Origin: Bacteroidales bacterium
GTDB taxonomy: Bacteria > Bacteroidota > Bacteroidia > Bacteroidales > UBA932
Reading direction: 5' to 3'
Assembly (NCBI GenBank): GCA_028686425.1
Contig: JAQUBZ010000015.1
Coordinates: 1-58,250, forward strand
DNA: 58,250 bases
A program made the translations under genes and the position numbers. Positions within the stretch are counted from its first letter, which is position 1. Every line of letters starts with the position of its first letter. Shown in pieces: positions 7,712 through 15,888 of the stretch. The notes below the pieces were generated by a model. It made no database searches. It was not told the origin of the DNA and saw only the letters and a program-made list of their open reading frames with translations.

Positions 7712-9039
7712 GGTTTGCATTTTACATTATATTGCTGTTGCCGTTGATGTTGTTCAGGGACATTACTCCGATGAACGAGTTGAAGTATTTGAGCATTGCC
7801 AATGAATCTCTTGCAAACGGTCATTTCTTCACAATGTTCAATCACGGCGTTGCTTATGCCGACAAACCGCCGCTGTATATATGGATAATAATGTTTTTCA
7901 AATGGTTTCTGGGGTATCATTCGACCTTTATCCTTGCACTGTTTTCACTGATACCGGCGCTTGTGACCATTTATATCTTTAATAAGTGGTGTGCATCACA
8001 AATGGGCAAAAAGTACATCATAGCCTCTGAACTTGCATTGCTCACATCTGTCTATTTCATTGGAAGTGCACTTGTCCTCAGAATGGATATGCTTATGACC
8101 ATGTTCATTACCCTTGCAATGTTTACATTCTATCGGATGTACATGGGAGATGAGAGGATGTGTCTGAAAATAGCATTTCCGATTTATGTATTTATGGCTA
8201 TATTTTCAAAAGGGCCGGTAGGGATAATGGTACCATTATTCTGTATTCCGATTTATCTGCTGATTAACAGAAAAATAAAGACTGTTTTCAGGTATTGGGG
8301 CTGGCGTACATGGCTGATTCTTGCACTGCTGTGCGGAGCATGGTTTGCCTGTGTATATATCGAGGGAGGCAGAGAATATCTGAACAATCTTCTTTTTCAT
8401 CAGACAATAGACAGGGCTGTCGATTCTTTTCATCATAAGGAGCCTTTCTATTACTATGGCTATACCATCTGGTATGCACTTGCCCCGTGGTCAATACTCA
8501 CCATCGGCATTATCATCTATGGCTTGTGCAAAAAGGTGAAATTAAATGAATTGACTAAATTTATGCTTTGTACGGCAGGAGTTATCATTGTCATGATGTC
8601 GATTGTAAGTGCCAAGCTGGTCATATATATTCTTCCGAGTTTTGCCTTTATTACATATTCGGCATTTATGATATTGGAACAGCTTGATAATAAGAAATTT
8701 GCTGAAGGAACAAGAAAGGTTGTGATATACGGAGCCTTATCACTGCTGTCCATTTTGTTTGTGGCGGGATTTTTTGTCTCAAAATACAACTATCGAATCG
8801 GTTATAAAGAGGTGTCGGTAGAGGCGGAGGCTGCTGCCCGAAAGTACGGAATAGACCGTTATTACTATTATAATATACGTACCGGAGCGAGTTTGGATGC
8901 TTTTTTGGAGCGACCTGTAGAACAACTCACCCAAGAACAGTTTAATAATCCTCAAAGTGTCATTGGAAACTCGAATGGTATTATTATCTTTGCAAAAGAG
9001 GATGGAATAGTAAGATTTAAAGCAGTATTAAAAGAATAG
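7687..9039 (+). CDS. GT39 (ArnT/PMT-like) lipid-linked sugar transferase
   Basis: 450 residues with about ten predicted membrane helices. RDITPMNELKYLSIANESLANGHFF is the first periplasmic loop of ArnT-type enzymes, where the Asp-Glu pair is catalytic, and DKPPLYIWIIMFFKW matches the conserved KPPLYYW motif. In known members the enzyme takes a sugar from undecaprenyl phosphate in the periplasm and adds it to lipid A or to proteins. The start overlaps the LAB_N gene by 25 bp, which suggests translational coupling. The C-terminal soluble part is short, unlike the larger periplasmic domain of E. coli ArnT. The acceptor cannot be told from sequence alone. Confidence 0.88.
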   Translation: MEKKQQILRFAFYIILLLPLMLFRDITPMNELKYLSIANESLANGHFFTMFNHGVAYADKPPLYIWIIMFFKWFLGYHSTFILALFSLIPALVTIYIFNKWCASQMGKKYIIASELALLTSVYFIGSALVLRMDMLMTMFITLAMFTFYRMYMGDERMCLKIAFPIYVFMAIFSKGPVGIMVPLFCIPIYLLINRKIKTVFRYWGWRTWLILALLCGAWFACVYIEGGREYLNNLLFHQTIDRAVDSFHHKEPFYYYGYTIWYALAPWSILTIGIIIYGLCKKVKLNELTKFMLCTAGVIIVMMSIVSAKLVIYILPSFAFITYSAFMILEQLDNKKFAEGTRKVVIYGALSLLSILFVAGFFVSKYNYRIGYKEVSVEAEAAARKYGIDRYYYYNIRTGASLDAFLERPVEQLTQEQFNNPQSVIGNSNGIIIFAKEDGIVRFKAVLKE

Positions 9040-9055
9040 CTGCAGGAAATACAGA

Positions 9056-10027
9056 ATGAATATACTTGTTACGGGATGTGCCGGGTTTATCGGCTCTCAT
9101 ATTTCAAAAAGACTTGCTGAAGAAGGACATACGGTAATCGGAATAGATAATTTGAATGAATATTACGATGTTTCTCTCAAGATTGCGAGATTGGGAGAGA
9201 TGGCGGGAAATGACAAATTCTCATTTATCAAACTCGATTTATGCGATATGTCAGGCATGTCGGCATTGTTTGACAATTATCGGTTTGATGTGGTCTGCCA
9301 TCTTGCCGCTCAGGCAGGAGTACGTTATTCGTTTGAGAATCCTCAGGCTTACATTGATTCCAATATTACGGGATTTGGCAATATTATCTCCCTCTCATGT
9401 AAACATCACATTCCTCACTTTATATATGCAAGTTCAAGCAGCGTTTACGGCAAAAACTCCAAAGTGCCTTTTTCTGAAAATGACCATCTGGAGGGGCAGG
9501 TAAGCCTTTATGCAGAGACCAAAAGAAAAAATGAACTCGAGGCTCTCAGATACAGCGAAGAGAGTGGCCTTTTCTGCACCGGTCTGAGATTTTTTACGGT
9601 TTACGGTCCGTGGGGAAGACCGGATATGGCGCCGATGTTGTTTATGGATTCCATTTTCAAGGGTAAAGAGATAAAAGTTTTTAATAAGGGGGAGTTATGG
9701 AGAGATTTTACATATATTGATGATATTGTAAATGTGGTGGAAAAAGTGGTGACATCAGGTCCTGATGCCGATGCTCCTTACAGAATATACAACATAGGCC
9801 ACAGTTCTCCCGTATATCTGAATGACTTTATCTCGATTTTGGAAGAAATTATCGGAATTAAGGCTAAAAAAGTACCGATACCGATGCAACCGGGGGATGT
9901 AATCACAACATACGCCGATACGACACTTATTCAAAACAAGTTTGGAATCAAGCCATCCACCGATATAAGAACCGGCATTGAAAAGCTTTGGGCCTGGTAT
10001 CGGAATTTTTATAAATCAAGAGAATAA
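9056..10027 (+). CDS. NAD-dependent sugar epimerase, UDP-glucuronate 4-epimerase-like
   Basis: 323 residues of the extended short-chain dehydrogenase family. The Rossmann motif GCAGFIGSHI is at the N terminus, the catalytic triad is the Ser of YASSSSVYG plus Tyr and Lys of SLYAETK, and the NAD-binding acid is in VIGIDNLNEYYD. The run NLNEYYDVSLKIARL is characteristic of UDP-glucuronate 4-epimerases (LpsL/CapI group) that make UDP-galacturonate, as opposed to the GalE group. TGLRFFTVYGPWGRPDMAP is also typical of that group. It starts 16 bp after the GT39 gene and completes a plausible donor-to-lipid-to-acceptor pathway. UDP-glucose or related 4-epimerase activity is the main alternative. Confidence 0.85.
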   Translation: MNILVTGCAGFIGSHISKRLAEEGHTVIGIDNLNEYYDVSLKIARLGEMAGNDKFSFIKLDLCDMSGMSALFDNYRFDVVCHLAAQAGVRYSFENPQAYIDSNITGFGNIISLSCKHHIPHFIYASSSSVYGKNSKVPFSENDHLEGQVSLYAETKRKNELEALRYSEESGLFCTGLRFFTVYGPWGRPDMAPMLFMDSIFKGKEIKVFNKGELWRDFTYIDDIVNVVEKVVTSGPDADAPYRIYNIGHSSPVYLNDFISILEEIIGIKAKKVPIPMQPGDVITTYADTTLIQNKFGIKPSTDIRTGIEKLWAWYRNFYKSRE

Positions 10028-10044
10028 CGTAATCCAATATTATT

Positions 10045-10052
10045 TATTTTTG
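10045..10052 (+). promoter_or_regulatory. -7 promoter element for alr
   Basis: TATTTTTG, followed by C, matches TAnnTTTG and lies 20 bp before the alr ATG. No clear TTG partner is visible. Confidence 0.45.
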
Positions 10053-10072
10053 CACGTCAAAACTATCTTACG

Positions 10073-11182
10073 ATGCAAAAAATTATTCCTCACGCTCAAT
10101 TGGAGCTAAGTCAGAGCGGAATGCTTAACAATTATCGCTATTTCCGTTCTAAATTAAACAATCAGACCAAACTGCTTGTTCTTGTTAAAGCCAATTCTTA
10201 CGGACACGGAGCCGTAGAATTTGCCCATTCGTTAGAGAAAGCCGGAGCGGATTATCTCGGTGTTGCATTCCCCATAGAGGGGATTGAATTGAAAAAAGGG
10301 GGAATCAAACTTCCTATTCTCGTTCTTACGAGCGGAGTTGAGTCCTATCCGGAAATAATAGAATACGGACTTGAGCCCGGAATGCCTAATATTGAGTCTC
10401 TTATTAGATTGAGAGATGAACTCCGCAAGGTGGGTAAGACATCTTATCCGGTTCATATCAAACTTGATACGGGGATGCACAGACTTGGCTTTATGGAACA
10501 TGAACTTCCGGCCTTGAAGACATTTCTTCAAGAGTCTCCCGAAATATTTGTCAAATCGATATATTCACATCTCGCTGCTTCGGATGATCCGCAGCATGAC
10601 GACTTTACACTCGGACAAATTGCCCTTTACGAGAAAATGAGCAGTGATCTGATGACCATTTTGCGCGAAAAACCTATTCGCCATATTCTTAATTCGGCAG
10701 GTATAGAGAGATTTACGCAGTATCAATATGACATGGTGCGTCTCGGTATCGGAATTTACGGAATAAGTGCAGTGAATCAGAGTGTTATGAAACCAAGCGC
10801 ATATTTCAGGTGCCCTATTCTCCAAATCAAGGAACTTGGCCCTGATGACGGAACCGTAGGATACGGACGTCATGGAAAACTTGGTCCCGGGATTAAGAGG
10901 ATTGCTACTATTTGTGTGGGTTATGCAGATGGTATCAACCGTCACCTCGGTCGCGGCAATGCCTCATTTGAAGTAAACGGTCAACTTGCTCCCACTATCG
11001 GAAATATCTGCATGGATATGTGCATGCTCGATATTACGGGCATAGATGCCAAAGTAGGAGATACCGTCACTATTTTCGGGGATAAACCTACGGCCACGGA
11101 CCTTGCCGGAATACTTGACACTATCCCATACGAAATCTTTACATCCATTCCAAAGAGGGTGAAAAGGGTGATTGTGGATTAA
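10073..11182 (+). CDS. alr: Alanine racemase
   Basis: 369 residues, normal length. The pyridoxal phosphate lysine is K39 in VLVKANSYGHGA. The TIM-barrel elements HIKLDTGMHRLGF and RLGIGIYGIS follow, and the second catalytic tyrosine lies in GTVGYGRHGKL in the C-terminal beta domain. GNICMDMCMLDIT is the family motif that lines the substrate pocket. The enzyme interconverts L- and D-alanine in the cytoplasm to feed peptidoglycan. Here it is a stand-alone alr, although many Bacteroidetes carry a MurF-Alr fusion as well. It has its own -7 element and converges on holA with a 9-bp gap, leaving no room for a large terminator. Confidence 0.95.
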   Translation: MQKIIPHAQLELSQSGMLNNYRYFRSKLNNQTKLLVLVKANSYGHGAVEFAHSLEKAGADYLGVAFPIEGIELKKGGIKLPILVLTSGVESYPEIIEYGLEPGMPNIESLIRLRDELRKVGKTSYPVHIKLDTGMHRLGFMEHELPALKTFLQESPEIFVKSIYSHLAASDDPQHDDFTLGQIALYEKMSSDLMTILREKPIRHILNSAGIERFTQYQYDMVRLGIGIYGISAVNQSVMKPSAYFRCPILQIKELGPDDGTVGYGRHGKLGPGIKRIATICVGYADGINRHLGRGNASFEVNGQLAPTIGNICMDMCMLDITGIDAKVGDTVTIFGDKPTATDLAGILDTIPYEIFTSIPKRVKRVIVD

Positions 11183-11191
11183 GAAGCAGTT

Positions 11192-12256
11192 TCAGCCGTT
11201 CAATATCCTTGCTGTCAATTCTTGAAGTAAATCGCCGTCTGTGGCATTGCCGCGGGCGTTGCTTTTGCTTTTGTAGTCATACTCCTTGAGAATGGCTATG
11301 ACTTTCATCGTCTTTTTGACAGGATAGTTGCGGATTGCCGTGTCGTACTCGCCTGCAAAATAGGGATTTATTCCGAGTTGAGAGAGTATTTCCGAACGAG
11401 GTGCTCCATCTGCGATGAGGGCATGAAATCTCAATAGTTTCAGAAAATGGCTCGACAGTGCTCCCATAATCATCTGAATCGGGAATCGTTTGTCTGATTC
11501 GGCAAAGAAGTGCACTATTTTATAACATTTAAGAATATCTTTGACAGATAGCGCTTTGGTGAGTTCATATACCGAATAGTCACGACTCATTCCTACATTT
11601 TCTTCGATGTGAGAAGCGGTGATACGTTTAGTTCCGGCGGGAAGGATTTTCATGAGTTTGTCCACCTCCAACACTATTTTCTGAATATCAATGCCGGCAT
11701 ATTCGGCCAGGAGCGCAGCTGCATCAGGCTCTATATCGATATTTTTACCTGAAATATATTCTTCAATCCATCTTGCCGTCTTATAGTCGGGGATCTGTGC
11801 CGATTCATATACTACTCCTACGGATTGTGCCTTTTTGTAGAATGTGGTTCGCTTGTCGATGGTCTTAGCTCCCATTTTGGCAGGGTCATTGGGGGTTTTG
11901 TAGCAAATCACCAATACTGTGGTATCCATTATTCCGTTGAAATATGCTCCGATATCCTCCACCTTTTTCATCATCTGAGCCTCTTTAACGACTACGAGTT
12001 GTCTTGAGATCATCATTGGAAACTGTCGTGCAGCGCTTACCACCTGATCGGCGGTTACATCGGCGCCATAATATATGAGTTGTCCGAAATCCCTTTCTTC
12101 CGGGGCAAGCACTTTGTCTATCAATAAATTGCATAATTCGTCAATATAGTAGTGCTCTTTTCCGAACAATAAATAGACAGGCTTGATATTACCTGCGAGA
12201 ATATCATTCTTGATGGCATTGAATTGCTGTACCGTGTCAAATGATTGCTTTGCCAT
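11192..12256 (-). CDS. holA: DNA polymerase III subunit delta
   Basis: 354 residues. The N-terminal AAA-like domain starts with KPVYLLFGKEHYYIDELCNLL, the degenerate P-loop of delta subunits, and continues with the QLVVVKEAQMM strand. EYAGIDIQKIVLEVDKLM and the C-terminal collar domain (SHFLKLLRFHALIADG) are typical. Delta opens the beta clamp within the clamp loader during replication. Its ATG is preceded by the stop of the GntP gene only 9 bp upstream on the same strand, so it is probably read from the GntP promoter or from one inside that gene. Most Bacteroidetes holA genes lie divergent from the HSDR_N gene; here the permease separates them. Confidence 0.93.
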   Translation of the reverse strand: MAKQSFDTVQQFNAIKNDILAGNIKPVYLLFGKEHYYIDELCNLLIDKVLAPEERDFGQLIYYGADVTADQVVSAARQFPMMISRQLVVVKEAQMMKKVEDIGAYFNGIMDTTVLVICYKTPNDPAKMGAKTIDKRTTFYKKAQSVGVVYESAQIPDYKTARWIEEYISGKNIDIEPDAAALLAEYAGIDIQKIVLEVDKLMKILPAGTKRITASHIEENVGMSRDYSVYELTKALSVKDILKCYKIVHFFAESDKRFPIQMIMGALSSHFLKLLRFHALIADGAPRSEILSQLGINPYFAGEYDTAIRNYPVKKTMKVIAILKEYDYKSKSNARGNATDGDLLQELTARILNG

Positions 12257-12265
12257 GTGAAGTAA

Positions 12266-13639
12266 TTATAATTTGAAGATTAATGAAAAGACAAAAATAG
12301 AGATAATCGCACTGATACCCATTACCAATGTCATCATAGTTTGGGTTTTATACCCTTTTTCAGGGGTAAGTCCGCCGAAATTGGTGACAACCCAGAAGTA
12401 GCTGTCATTTGCGTGAGATACGGTCATTGCACCTGCCCCGATAGCCATTACAACCATGGCGGCAGAGAGAGGTGTTGTCATTCCGAGTGCATACATCATT
12501 GAAGATGAGGATGAAAACATACCCATAATACCGGCGGTGGTGGTGATTGCCACTGTCGAGGATCCCTGAGATGATTTCAGAATTGCGGCAATCAGGAACG
12601 GGAAGAATATACCGACAGACGAAAGGAGGGCTGCATGAGTCTGGATATATTGCACAAATCCCGCTTCAACAATCACCTGTCCGAGAACACTACCTGCAGC
12701 TGTGATGAATATAATCGGTCCTGCGGTCTTGAGAGTGTCCTGGGTAATATCGTATAGTTGTTTTGTCTTGTGAGTGAAAGCAAGCAGCGGGATGGCGCAC
12801 AACAATCCGGCGGTGAGAGCAATAACCGGCTTTCCGAGAAATACGCACAACTGATTGATAAAATCGTTCATCGGAACCACGGATGCGACAGAACCAATGG
12901 CCATCAGCAAAATAGGCATCAGAATAGGAAGGAGAGAGGCGAAAAAAGAGGGCAATTTGCCATATTGTTTCAACAATGCTTCGTATGTCTCCTTGTCATC
13001 GTCCATCTCCTCATCGGATTTGACCCTTTTACCTATGTAAGAGGCGAAAAAATAGGCTGCAATCAGACATGGGACAGATACGGCCACTCCTGCAGCGATT
13101 ACTAACAGAAGATTGTTTTCAAGACCGACCATTCCTGCCGCCGCAATAGGACCCGGTGTCGGAGGAATGAAGACATGAGAGGCGTATAATCCTCCGGCAA
13201 GTGCCATAGTCAATGCGACTGATGAAGCTTTTGTCTTCTTGCACAACGATTTGCGGATAGGATTGACAATTACGAATCCGCTGTCGCAGAATACCGGAAT
13301 TGAAACAATCCATCCGATGATCATCATTGCAAGCTGGGGATGTCTTGGTCCCACTACCTTCAATATCCCGTCTGACAGCCTGATAGCCGCTCCTGTCCTC
13401 TCAAGTATAAGACCTATCAGGGTCCCTAAAATAATCACCAGCCCTATTCCTGTAAAAATGCTTGAAAATCCCGTACCAATGGTCTTGGGTATGGTCTCAA
13501 GCGGAATTCCGACCACTAAAGCCAGAATCAGCGAAATACCCATGATTGATAGAAACGGATGAATCTTGAACTTTGAAATTGATACAATCATTACGATAAT
13601 GGCAATGACAAAAGTGATTATCAGAGGGAGACCCGTCAT
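12266..13639 (-). CDS. GntP-family permease (gluconate/glycerate-type organic acid transporter)
   Basis: 457 residues from the ATG at 13639 with about twelve membrane segments. I prefer this start to the one at 13681 because a -7 element (13670-13677) lies between them and because GntP proteins begin directly with a hydrophobic helix (TGLPLIITFVIAIIVMI). Family marks are IGTGFSSIFTGIGLVIILGTLIGLILERTGAA, VSIPVFCDSGFVIVNPI and ASHVFIPPTPGPIAAAGMVG. Members take up gluconate, glycerate or similar hydroxy acids with protons. No sugar-acid catabolic gene is adjacent, so the substrate is open. It sits between holA and the HSDR_N gene, which are neighbours in many relatives. Confidence 0.9.
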   Translation of the reverse strand: MTGLPLIITFVIAIIVMIVSISKFKIHPFLSIMGISLILALVVGIPLETIPKTIGTGFSSIFTGIGLVIILGTLIGLILERTGAAIRLSDGILKVVGPRHPQLAMMIIGWIVSIPVFCDSGFVIVNPIRKSLCKKTKASSVALTMALAGGLYASHVFIPPTPGPIAAAGMVGLENNLLLVIAAGVAVSVPCLIAAYFFASYIGKRVKSDEEMDDDKETYEALLKQYGKLPSFFASLLPILMPILLMAIGSVASVVPMNDFINQLCVFLGKPVIALTAGLLCAIPLLAFTHKTKQLYDITQDTLKTAGPIIFITAAGSVLGQVIVEAGFVQYIQTHAALLSSVGIFFPFLIAAILKSSQGSSTVAITTTAGIMGMFSSSSSMMYALGMTTPLSAAMVVMAIGAGAMTVSHANDSYFWVVTNFGGLTPEKGYKTQTMMTLVMGISAIISIFVFSLIFKL

Positions 13640-13669
13640 ACAGTTGAATATTACAGTTGGTTTATTATA

Positions 13670-13677
13670 CAAATGTA
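13670..13677 (-). promoter_or_regulatory. -7 promoter element for the GntP gene
   Basis: On the minus strand this reads TACATTTG, a full match to TAnnTTTG. Its position implies an mRNA start near 13663, downstream of the alternative start codon at 13681, and so supports translation from 13639. Confidence 0.45.
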
Positions 13678-13688
13678 ACAATTTTATT

Positions 13689-13696
13689 TATCTTCG
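13689..13696 (+). promoter_or_regulatory. Probable -7 element for the HSDR_N gene
   Basis: TATCTTCG, one mismatch from TAnnTTTG, 24 bp before the ATG at 13721. It lies next to the opposite-facing GntP element. Confidence 0.3.
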
Positions 13697-13720
13697 CGCA
13701 GTGATTATTTTAACCTGTTT

Positions 13721-14152
13721 ATGGATATTTTCGATCCGCTTCGCAAAAAATATGTCAGACAGACTCCGGAAGAGGAAGTCAGGCAAAATGTTATTCGCTG
13801 GCTCAACACTGAAATCGAAATTCCCCTGGCTTTTATGGCAAGTGAATATTCGTTTACATTCAACAGATTACAGTACCGTGCGGATATAGTGGTCTTTGAC
13901 AGAACTCTCAATCCTCTTGTGCTCGTCGAATGCAAGGCTCCTTCGGTCAGGATAGACCAAAATGCGGTCGATCAGGTAATAAGATATAATAGTGTTCTGA
14001 AAGTACGATTCATATTCATTACTAATGGAAAAACGAGTTATCTTTGTGCTTGGAACAGCAATGAGGGGCATTATGACTATGTATCACAAGTACCTCATTA
14101 CCAAGAAATGTTGAAATCAGATATAAATCATGACAGATGCTCTAAACAATAA
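13721..14152 (+). CDS. Stand-alone HSDR_N-like nuclease-fold protein
   Basis: 143 residues. The sequence RADIVVFDRTLNPLVLVECKAPSVR has the PD-(D/E)xK nuclease core, Asp followed by Glu-x-Lys, as in the N-terminal domain of type I restriction enzyme R subunits. Before it comes TPEEEVRQNVIRWL, also a typical segment. There is no helicase domain, no HsdM or HsdS gene nearby, and the length is normal for a small Bacteroidetes core protein annotated this way. A restriction function is therefore unlikely; a DNA repair or replication role next to holA is only an inference. Its 3' end overlaps the CCA-adding enzyme gene by 23 bp. Confidence 0.85.
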   Translation: MDIFDPLRKKYVRQTPEEEVRQNVIRWLNTEIEIPLAFMASEYSFTFNRLQYRADIVVFDRTLNPLVLVECKAPSVRIDQNAVDQVIRYNSVLKVRFIFITNGKTSYLCAWNSNEGHYDYVSQVPHYQEMLKSDINHDRCSKQ

Positions 14153-15530
14153 GATATTTGAAATTATCTCTTGCGAAGCCCGAAAACAAAATGTAAAAGC
14201 TTTTGTGATAGGCGGTTATGTGAGAGATTATTTTCTTGCAAGGACAAGCCACGATATTGATGTTGTGGTAGAGGGGAGTGGAATCAATCTTGCAGAAGCT
14301 GTAGCCAAAAGTCTGCATACTTCGGTATCGGTATTCAAAAATTTCGGGACTGCAATGATAAGGTACAATGAGATAGAAGTGGAGTTTGTAGGGGCGAGAA
14401 AAGAGTCGTACAGATTGGAATCGCGCAAGCCCATAGTTGAAGACGGAACACTTGAAGAAGATCAGCTGCGCCGTGATTTCACCATAAATGCTTTGGCTCT
14501 CAGCCTTCAAAAAGAGGATTACGGTGAGCTTATAGACCCTTTTGGAGGCATAAGGGATCTGGATGCCGGAATAATCAGGACCCCTCTTGATCCGGACACC
14601 ACATATAGCGATGACCCTTTGAGGATGATTCGAGCAATTCGTTTTGCCACCCAACTCGGTTTTACCATTGTTCCGGAATCCAAAGATTCCATCAGGAGAA
14701 ATAGAGCAAGGTTGTCTATTCTTTCAAAAGAAAGAATCTCCGAAGAGCTTCATAAGATTATGCTTTCAGAGAGACCCTCAATAGGATTTGAATTACTTGA
14801 CGAGTGTGAACTGCTTGCGGCCATTCTCCCATCCATCTCAAGTCTGAAAGGGGTTGATGTTGTTGAAGGTAAGGGACATAAGGATATTTTCAGACATACT
14901 TTGCAGGTGGTTGACAATGTGGCTTCTGTAAGTGACAACTTGTGGCTGAGATGGAGCGCGTTGCTTCACGACATAGGCAAGCCTGCCACCAAAAAATATG
15001 ATGCCGGTATCGGATGGTCTTTTCACGGTCACGAATTTGTGGGATCCAAAATGGTTCCGGGCATATTCAAACAACTGAAAATGCCGCTGAATGAAAAGAT
15101 GAAATACGTTCAGAAACTTGTATTGCTACATTTGCGTCCCATTGCCCTTGTAACAGATGAAGTTACAGATTCGGCAGTGAGAAGGTTGCTGTTTGATGCG
15201 GGAGATGACATTGAAGATCTGATGATTTTGTGCAAGGCCGATATTACTTCCAAAAATGACAAAAAGGTCGAAATGTTCAAACGTAATTATGAACTTGTTC
15301 AGCAGAAACTCATAGATGTTGAGGCACAAGATGCCATACGAAACTTTCAGGCACCTATCACCGGTGAAATCATTATGGAAAAATATAATATTAAACCATG
15401 CCGCCTCATCGGTGAAATCAAGGAATATATCAAAGAGTCAATTCTTGACGGAGTTATTCCCAACGATTTCGATGCCGCCTACAAATTAATGGAGCAAAAG
15501 GCTGAGGAGCTGGGACTTATAAGCAAATAA
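14130..15530 (+). CDS. cca: CCA-adding tRNA nucleotidyltransferase with HD domain
   Basis: 466 residues. The head domain has the nucleotidyltransferase motif AFVIGGYVRDYFLARTSHDIDVVVEG with the metal-binding Asp-x-Asp (DID), then RRDFTINALALSL and DDPLRMIRAIRFATQLGF, which recognise the incoming nucleotide. The C-terminal HD domain is marked by KDIFRHTLQVVDNV and LRWSALLHDIGKPATKK. The enzyme adds or repairs the 3' CCA end of tRNAs; a class II poly(A) polymerase role is the alternative, but a single such gene in a Bacteroidetes neighbourhood is normally the CCA enzyme. The start overlaps the HSDR_N gene by 23 bp, suggesting coupled translation. Confidence 0.92.
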   Translation: MTDALNNKIFEIISCEARKQNVKAFVIGGYVRDYFLARTSHDIDVVVEGSGINLAEAVAKSLHTSVSVFKNFGTAMIRYNEIEVEFVGARKESYRLESRKPIVEDGTLEEDQLRRDFTINALALSLQKEDYGELIDPFGGIRDLDAGIIRTPLDPDTTYSDDPLRMIRAIRFATQLGFTIVPESKDSIRRNRARLSILSKERISEELHKIMLSERPSIGFELLDECELLAAILPSISSLKGVDVVEGKGHKDIFRHTLQVVDNVASVSDNLWLRWSALLHDIGKPATKKYDAGIGWSFHGHEFVGSKMVPGIFKQLKMPLNEKMKYVQKLVLLHLRPIALVTDEVTDSAVRRLLFDAGDDIEDLMILCKADITSKNDKKVEMFKRNYELVQQKLIDVEAQDAIRNFQAPITGEIIMEKYNIKPCRLIGEIKEYIKESILDGVIPNDFDAAYKLMEQKAEELGLISK

Positions 15531-15538
15531 ACACAAAA

Positions 15539-15564
15539 AAGAGACCCTTGACTAAGAGTCTCTT
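15539..15564 (-). terminator. Rho-independent terminator after the histone-like gene
   Basis: AAGAGAC (15539-15545) pairs with GTCTCTT (15558-15564), with three more pairs after one mismatch. On the minus strand the hairpin is followed by TTTTTTGTG, which fits termination of that strand. Confidence 0.75.
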
Positions 15565-15584
15565 GTAAATTATGACAGCAAAAA

Positions 15585-15758
15585 CTATTTTGAAGCTTCA
15601 ACAGAAACTTTTCTGAAGTCTTTCATCATTTTGCTAAGGTTCAAGGCAGCCTTTCTTGCACGTGTTCCGGCAGCTTTGTTTCCTTTTAAAAGTTGAGCAT
15701 CTGCGTTTGTAGTGAAAACGTCAATTTCAGCTTTGATTGAGTCGATTAGTTCTTTCAT
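15585..15758 (-). CDS. Histone H1-like small basic protein
   Basis: 57 residues read on the minus strand from ATG at 15758 to TAG at 15585. It begins MKELIDSIKAEIDVFTTNAD, continues LLKGNKAAGTRARKAALNLS and ends MMKDFRKVSVEASK. The GNKAAGTRARKA core and the FRKVS(V/L)EASK end match the small histone H1/Hc1-like protein found across Bacteroidetes, which is thought to bind nucleic acid or help shape the nucleoid. It is lysine/arginine and alanine rich with an amphipathic helical pattern. A possible -7 element (minus-strand TACCTTTC, about 15808-15815) and a clear terminator show it is a single-gene unit, probably well expressed. Confidence 0.88.
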   Translation of the reverse strand: MKELIDSIKAEIDVFTTNADAQLLKGNKAAGTRARKAALNLSKMMKDFRKVSVEASK

Positions 15759-15857
15759 ATTAGTATTTTTAGTTTAGTGAATAACTTCGATTAAATCATT
15801 TTCTTTGCGAAAGGTAGAGATAATATTGAAAAAAACAAAATTTTTCCCAAAAAAAAG

Positions 15858-15865
15858 TACATTTG
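15858..15865 (+). promoter_or_regulatory. -7 promoter element for marC
   Basis: TACATTTG matches TAnnTTTG, 23 bp before the ATG at 15889. Confidence 0.45.
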
Positions 15866-15888
15866 TACAATAAAATGAAAAAAGCGAC

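Noticed and set aside
13721-14152. Possible type I restriction system because of the HSDR_N match
   Set aside because: The protein is only 143 residues, has no helicase part, and no HsdM or HsdS gene is nearby. It matches a small stand-alone core protein of Bacteroidetes.
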